Below, in pieces: positions 15,768 through 17,959 of a DNA stretch of 17,959 nucleotides. The notes beneath the pieces were generated by a model, which did not search any database, had not been told where the DNA came from, and saw only the letters and a list, made by a program, of their open reading frames with translations. A program made the position numbers and the translations under genes. This DNA comes from Candidatus Firestonebacteria bacterium RIFOXYA2_FULL_40_8 (lineage in GTDB: Bacteria > Oederibacteriota > D2-FULL-39-29). The first letter of the stretch is position 1. Each line of letters begins with the position of its first letter. The DNA lies in assembly GCA_001778355.1 (NCBI GenBank), contig MFGS01000180.1:1-17959 (forward strand), given 5' to 3'.

Positions 15768-16793
15768 TTACTCCTTTACCAGATTATTCATGGTTTCATA
15801 AAGGCTTATTTTCGCCATGCAAGCCCTTGTACATCTGCCGCAGCCTGTACAAAAGAACCTGTTATATTTTTCAACGGAAAAACTGAACTTGCGGAGCAGT
15901 CTGTGCTGCTGGCGGGACTTTCTATCTTTCCGGAAATTTTCTCCCCCCGCAACTTCAGCAAATTCTTTCAACTGGCAGGAATCCCAGACTCTGGACCTCG
16001 TGCCGTTATTCAGGTTCAGATCCACGTCATCTTTAATATCAAAACAGTAGCAGGTGGGGCATACATTGGTACAGTTACCGCAGGAAACGCAACGGGCCTT
16101 GACGCTCTCCCATTCTTTATGCTTCAAGCCGGAATCAACCGTTTTCTTCAGATCATCGGTTTTTACCTTAAGACTCCTAGGCCACTTTTCTTTTTCCTGT
16201 CTCATTTTTATCAAACCGTCTTCCGACTTTGCATCACTTTCTTTAAAAAGAAATTTGTACTCGTTGATCAGATTTTCACCTTCGGTAGAATTTACCTGTA
16301 CTATATAATTATTCCCTGCGTCCGTAAGCATGAGATCAAAACCGCCCTTGGGATTGTGAGTATCCATTGTCACGCAAGTCGCATGCTCATCACACGGCCG
16401 AAGGCATTCAATGCCTATAATTAACACATTCTTTTTCCTTTTATGAAAATTGGAATCCCTCGGCTCTATTGAAGAAGCATGATCGAGGCAGATTATGCCG
16501 GTAATGTCGCATGTATGAGCGCCGAAGATAACAAGGTTTTCTTTTTTTACTTCAACAGGAACCGCTTTTACTTCCTTAAATTTAAAAGCGAGGAGCTGTT
16601 CTTCCTGCGGCAGATAATATTTTTTAAGAGAAAGAATCGGCGGTTTATGTTCAAGCCTTATCTCCCCCGCGTCTTCTATATCTCCGTAGACAAAGAGATT
16701 TTCTTTTTCCTTCGGCCCCACCACGCGGTACTTCTTCTTTAGAGCATTTACGAGTTCGCTTACTTTCGTTTTTTCCAGCAAATTATATTTCAT
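15768..16793 (-). CDS. [NiFe]-hydrogenase beta subunit, 4Fe-4S protein
   Basis: A 341-aa iron-sulfur subunit of the sulfhydrogenase-beta/AsrA type. Two [4Fe-4S] motifs lie near the end: CVSCGNCTNVCPTCYC (C235, C238, C241, C245) and CTGCGRCTRACMA (C315, C318, C321, C325). The N-terminal half contains GAHTCDITGI and further conserved cysteines (CLRPCDEHATC). It is thought to connect the gamma flavoprotein to other acceptors. The open frame extends 15 codons upstream to an ATG at 16838 with no ribosome binding site, whereas the ATG at 16793 has AAAAGGGG five bases upstream. I therefore use 16793. It is the first gene of the [NiFe] operon. Confidence 0.93.
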   Translation of the reverse strand: MKYNLLEKTKVSELVNALKKKYRVVGPKEKENLFVYGDIEDAGEIRLEHKPPILSLKKYYLPQEEQLLAFKFKEVKAVPVEVKKENLVIFGAHTCDITGIICLDHASSIEPRDSNFHKRKKNVLIIGIECLRPCDEHATCVTMDTHNPKGGFDLMLTDAGNNYIVQVNSTEGENLINEYKFLFKESDAKSEDGLIKMRQEKEKWPRSLKVKTDDLKKTVDSGLKHKEWESVKARCVSCGNCTNVCPTCYCFDIKDDVDLNLNNGTRSRVWDSCQLKEFAEVAGGENFRKDRKSRQQHRLLRKFSFSVEKYNRFFCTGCGRCTRACMAKISLYETMNNLVKE

Positions 16794-16798
16794 ACACG

Positions 16799-16806
16799 CC
16801 CCTTTT
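16799..16806 (-). promoter_or_regulatory. ribosome binding site deciding the beta-subunit start
   Basis: The minus strand reads AAAAGGGG five bases before the ATG at 16793. The alternative in-frame ATG at 16838 follows an A-rich run without any such site. Confidence 0.7.
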
Positions 16807-16840
16807 AGATATTTTGAATCTCTACTTTTAATATTCATTT

Positions 16841-16854
16841 TTTCACATTAACAA
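16841..16854. promoter_or_regulatory. 14-bp element shared with the rex leader
   Basis: The minus strand reads TTGTTAATGTGAAA, identical to 5826-5839 in the rex leader. Both lie just after a predicted transcription start. It combines two Rex-like half-sites (TTGTTA and TGTGA) in direct orientation rather than as an inverted repeat, so its role is uncertain. Confidence 0.35.
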
Positions 16855-16867
16855 AATTAACATGTAA

Positions 16868-16896
16868 ATTATACTACATTGCGGAGATAAAGTAAA
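16868..16896 (-). promoter_or_regulatory. sigma70-type promoter of the [NiFe]-hydrogenase operon
   Basis: A perfect -10 TATAAT (16868-16873) lies 17 bp after TTTACT (16891-16896, four of six matches). Transcription would start near 16861, with a leader of about 68 nt before the beta gene. Confidence 0.55.
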
Positions 16897-16946
16897 CATC
16901 CATAAAACATGCAAATCATTATTATATAATGCTTTTTCTGCTTTTG

Positions 16947-16964
16947 TTGTGATTTTCAGCACAT
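16947..16964. promoter_or_regulatory. probable second Rex operator, [NiFe] operon
   Basis: The plus strand reads TTGTGATTTTCAGCACAT: TTGTGA, six bases, then GCACAT. Ten of twelve operator positions match TTGTGA-N6-TCACAA. On the minus strand it overlaps a TATAAT (16963-16968) by two bases, close to the geometry of the [FeFe] promoter. However, this TATAAT has no good -35 at 16-18 bp, so a promoter here is less sure than the operator. Confidence 0.45.
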
Positions 16965-17149
16965 TATATTAATAGATGTTTATTGTTCTTTTTCAACCTC
17001 TAATTACGTTTGAATATAGCTGATCAGGAAAACTTATAGAAATATTTATTGTACCTTGCATATGCAATATATTCGATTATTCGGCTTGATTTCTGATTTA
17101 ATGAAGAAGGCAGGAATAAAATAATATTTTTATACCAAGCATACTCGCC

Positions 17150-17185
17150 AAAGAAAAAAGGCGCCGGATATATTTTCCGGCGCCT
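17150..17185 (-). terminator. Rho-independent terminator of the tRNA-fMet gene
   Basis: A nine-base GC-rich stem (GGCGCCGGA with TCCGGCGCC at 17160-17168 and 17176-17184), extendable by one A-T pair, with a seven-base loop. On the minus strand it is followed by TTTTTTCTTT. It lies about ten bases after the tRNA end. Confidence 0.92.
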
Positions 17186-17195
17186 ATTTGTTTTC

Positions 17196-17271
17196 TGGTT
17201 GCGGGGGGCCGAGTCGAACGGCCGACCTTCGGGTTATGAGCCCGACGAGCTTCCAACTGCTCCACCCCGCG
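17196..17271 (-). tRNA. initiator tRNA-fMet, anticodon CAT
   Basis: A 76-nt cloverleaf including an encoded CCA end (17196-17198). The acceptor stem is CGCGGGG/CCCCGCA, so position 1 C faces A72: the unpaired first position typical of bacterial initiator tRNAs. The anticodon arm is TCGGG-CTCATAA-CCCGA, with the three G-C pairs that mark initiators and the CAT anticodon. The T arm is GGCCG-TTCGACT-CGGCC. The sequence resembles the E. coli initiator closely over the D and anticodon arms. It is a single-gene unit with its own promoter and terminator. Confidence 0.97.
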
Positions 17272-17299
17272 ATTTTTACATCGTTTTCGATGGTTTTCC

Positions 17300-17328
17300 A
17301 TTATACAGAGTTATTTCCAGGTTTTCAA
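17300..17328 (-). promoter_or_regulatory. promoter of the tRNA-fMet gene
   Basis: TTGAAA (17323-17328), a 17-bp spacer and a perfect TATAAT (17300-17305). Transcription would begin near 17293, giving a 5' leader of about 21 nt to be removed by RNase P. Confidence 0.8.
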
Positions 17329-17348
17329 TACAAATCGTTAGAACCATT

Positions 17349-17959
17349 TTAACTGTATTTTTGTATCATTCTTTTGAGATATTTCACACAGTTTTTACCC
17401 GCGGCGAATTCATTTTCTTTGCCCTCGTACTCAATGCTTAAAAATCCATTATATTTATTTTTCTTTAGTATTGAAAATATTTTTTTGTAATCTAATTGTT
17501 TCTCTGTTCCGCTTCCGACTTTATACATCTTGGCGTGTACAACTGCTGCTTCTTTTACAGTTTTAGCTATAGACTTGTACAAGTCAATGAAATTTCCGGT
17601 ATCCAGGCATATTTTAAAGTAAGGAGATTTTACTGCTTTTTTTAATCTGAAATAATCTTTGCTCGTCCTGATGAACCCGCCATGATTGTGATTTTCAACG
17701 GCAAACACAATACCCTTTTTTTCCGCATACTTTACGCATTCTTTCACGGCGTAGATCAAAGATTCCCAGCCGGCTTCTCTTTTGTCTTCAGGGACCGGTC
17801 GTCCCGCAAAAAACCTGAGTACGGGCGCACCTAAATAATACGCAATATCCACCCATTTCTTCACGTACTCAATTTCCTGATGTAATTTCTTTTTATCCAC
17901 AAAACCAAAGTTATTCCCGCAAGATACCAGATAAATCGAAAGATGCAGGTCCGCGCAAG
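17349..17959 (-). CDS. sugar-phosphate isomerase/epimerase-like TIM-barrel protein, 5' end missing
   Basis: The frame is open to the right edge, so only the last roughly 203 codons are present; a GTG at 17900 is internal (the frame reads DLHLSIYLVSCGNNFGF just before it). The protein looks like the xylose-isomerase-like/AP-endonuclease-2 TIM barrel family: YLGAPVLRFFAGRP, IVFAVENHNHGG with a probable metal-binding Glu and His, KICLDTGNF with a metal-binding Asp, VVHAKMYK, and GFLSIEYEGKE with a C-terminal Glu ligand. Such proteins isomerise or epimerise sugars or related polyols; the substrate cannot be told. It ends 20 nt before the -35 of the tRNA promoter, with no visible terminator. Confidence 0.85.
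   Translation of the reverse strand, partial: CADLHLSIYLVSCGNNFGFVDKKKLHQEIEYVKKWVDIAYYLGAPVLRFFAGRPVPEDKREAGWESLIYAVKECVKYAEKKGIVFAVENHNHGGFIRTSKDYFRLKKAVKSPYFKICLDTGNFIDLYKSIAKTVKEAAVVHAKMYKVGSGTEKQLDYKKIFSILKKNKYNGFLSIEYEGKENEFAAGKNCVKYLKRMIQKYS

Larger units (their letters stand above)
16794..17149. other. gene-free regulatory stretch upstream of the [NiFe] operon
   Basis: About 355 AT-rich bases with no credible coding frame. They hold the likely [NiFe] promoter, a second Rex-like site, a TTAACA direct-repeat segment and a 12-bp palindrome (TTGCATATGCAA at 17056-17067). The tRNA terminator closes the upper end. I see no riboswitch-like or mobile-element structure. Confidence 0.6.

Noticed and set aside
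16991..16996. TTGAAA as the -35 of a second [NiFe] promoter with the TATAAT at 16963
   Set aside because: The spacer would be 22 bp, too long for a sigma70 promoter; only the operator-like repeat is kept as a candidate.
17098..17301. 67-codon frame across the tRNA and its terminator
   Set aside because: It is the translation of the tRNA-fMet gene and its flanks; no ribosome binding site.
1..17959. CRISPR arrays, insertion sequences, attachment sites or phage genes
   Set aside because: No regularly spaced repeats, transposase motifs or long terminal inverted repeats were seen. The tRNA 3' end is not flanked by an integrase or an obvious repeated tRNA fragment.

Overview
The window is about 18 kb of compact bacterial DNA. 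All protein genes and the single tRNA lie on the minus strand, so it reads from high to low coordinates. Moderate-to-low GC, Shine-Dalgarno starts, sigma70-type promoters and an oxygen-sensitive gene set ([FeFe] hydrogenase, [NiFe] hydrogenase, flavin electron-bifurcation modules, Rex) point to a strictly anaerobic, fermentative or acetogenic/syntrophic bacterium. I cannot fix the phylum. A Firmicute-like lineage or an uncultivated anaerobic lineage (Elusimicrobiota, Firestonebacteria or Margulisbacteria type) would fit, but that is only a guess.

Layout in the direction of transcription. (A) 17959-17150: the 3' part of a TIM-barrel sugar-phosphate isomerase/epimerase-like gene, then an initiator tRNA-fMet with its own promoter and terminator. 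(B) 17149-16794: a gene-free regulatory stretch. (C) 16793-12366: a tightly coupled group 3b-type cytosolic [NiFe]-hydrogenase operon (beta, gamma, delta/small, alpha/large, maturation protease). It is followed after 42 nt by a fused PabB-PabC gene for p-aminobenzoate synthesis (12323-10524). (D) 10441-6039: a strong promoter overlapped by a near-perfect Rex operator, then a bifurcating-type [FeFe]-hydrogenase operon: NuoE-like HydC, a stand-alone thioredoxin-like [2Fe-2S] subunit, HydB and HydA with an intact H-cluster site. (E) 5873-1: a promoter, then rex, a membrane sensor histidine kinase overlapping rex, a 1065-aa fusion of NuoE-like, NuoF-like and GltD/NfnB-like modules resembling the large subunit of the Sporomusa-type (Stn) transhydrogenase, and the start of a HydA/NuoG-like iron-sulfur subunit cut by the window edge.

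Together the genes form a redox-balancing hub. The [FeFe] complex would exchange electrons between H2, NADH and ferredoxin. The [NiFe] complex would exchange electrons between H2 and NAD(P)H. The Stn-like complex would link NADH, NADPH and ferredoxin. Rex, which senses NADH/NAD+, is encoded in the middle, and sequences resembling its operator lie in front of both hydrogenase operons and possibly its own gene. The most notable points are this Rex-centred layout, the NuoF-GltD fusion next to a histidine kinase, and the split of the thioredoxin-like ferredoxin function between a cysteine-free HydB N-terminus and a separate small protein. No H-cluster or NiFe maturation genes other than the protease are in the window.
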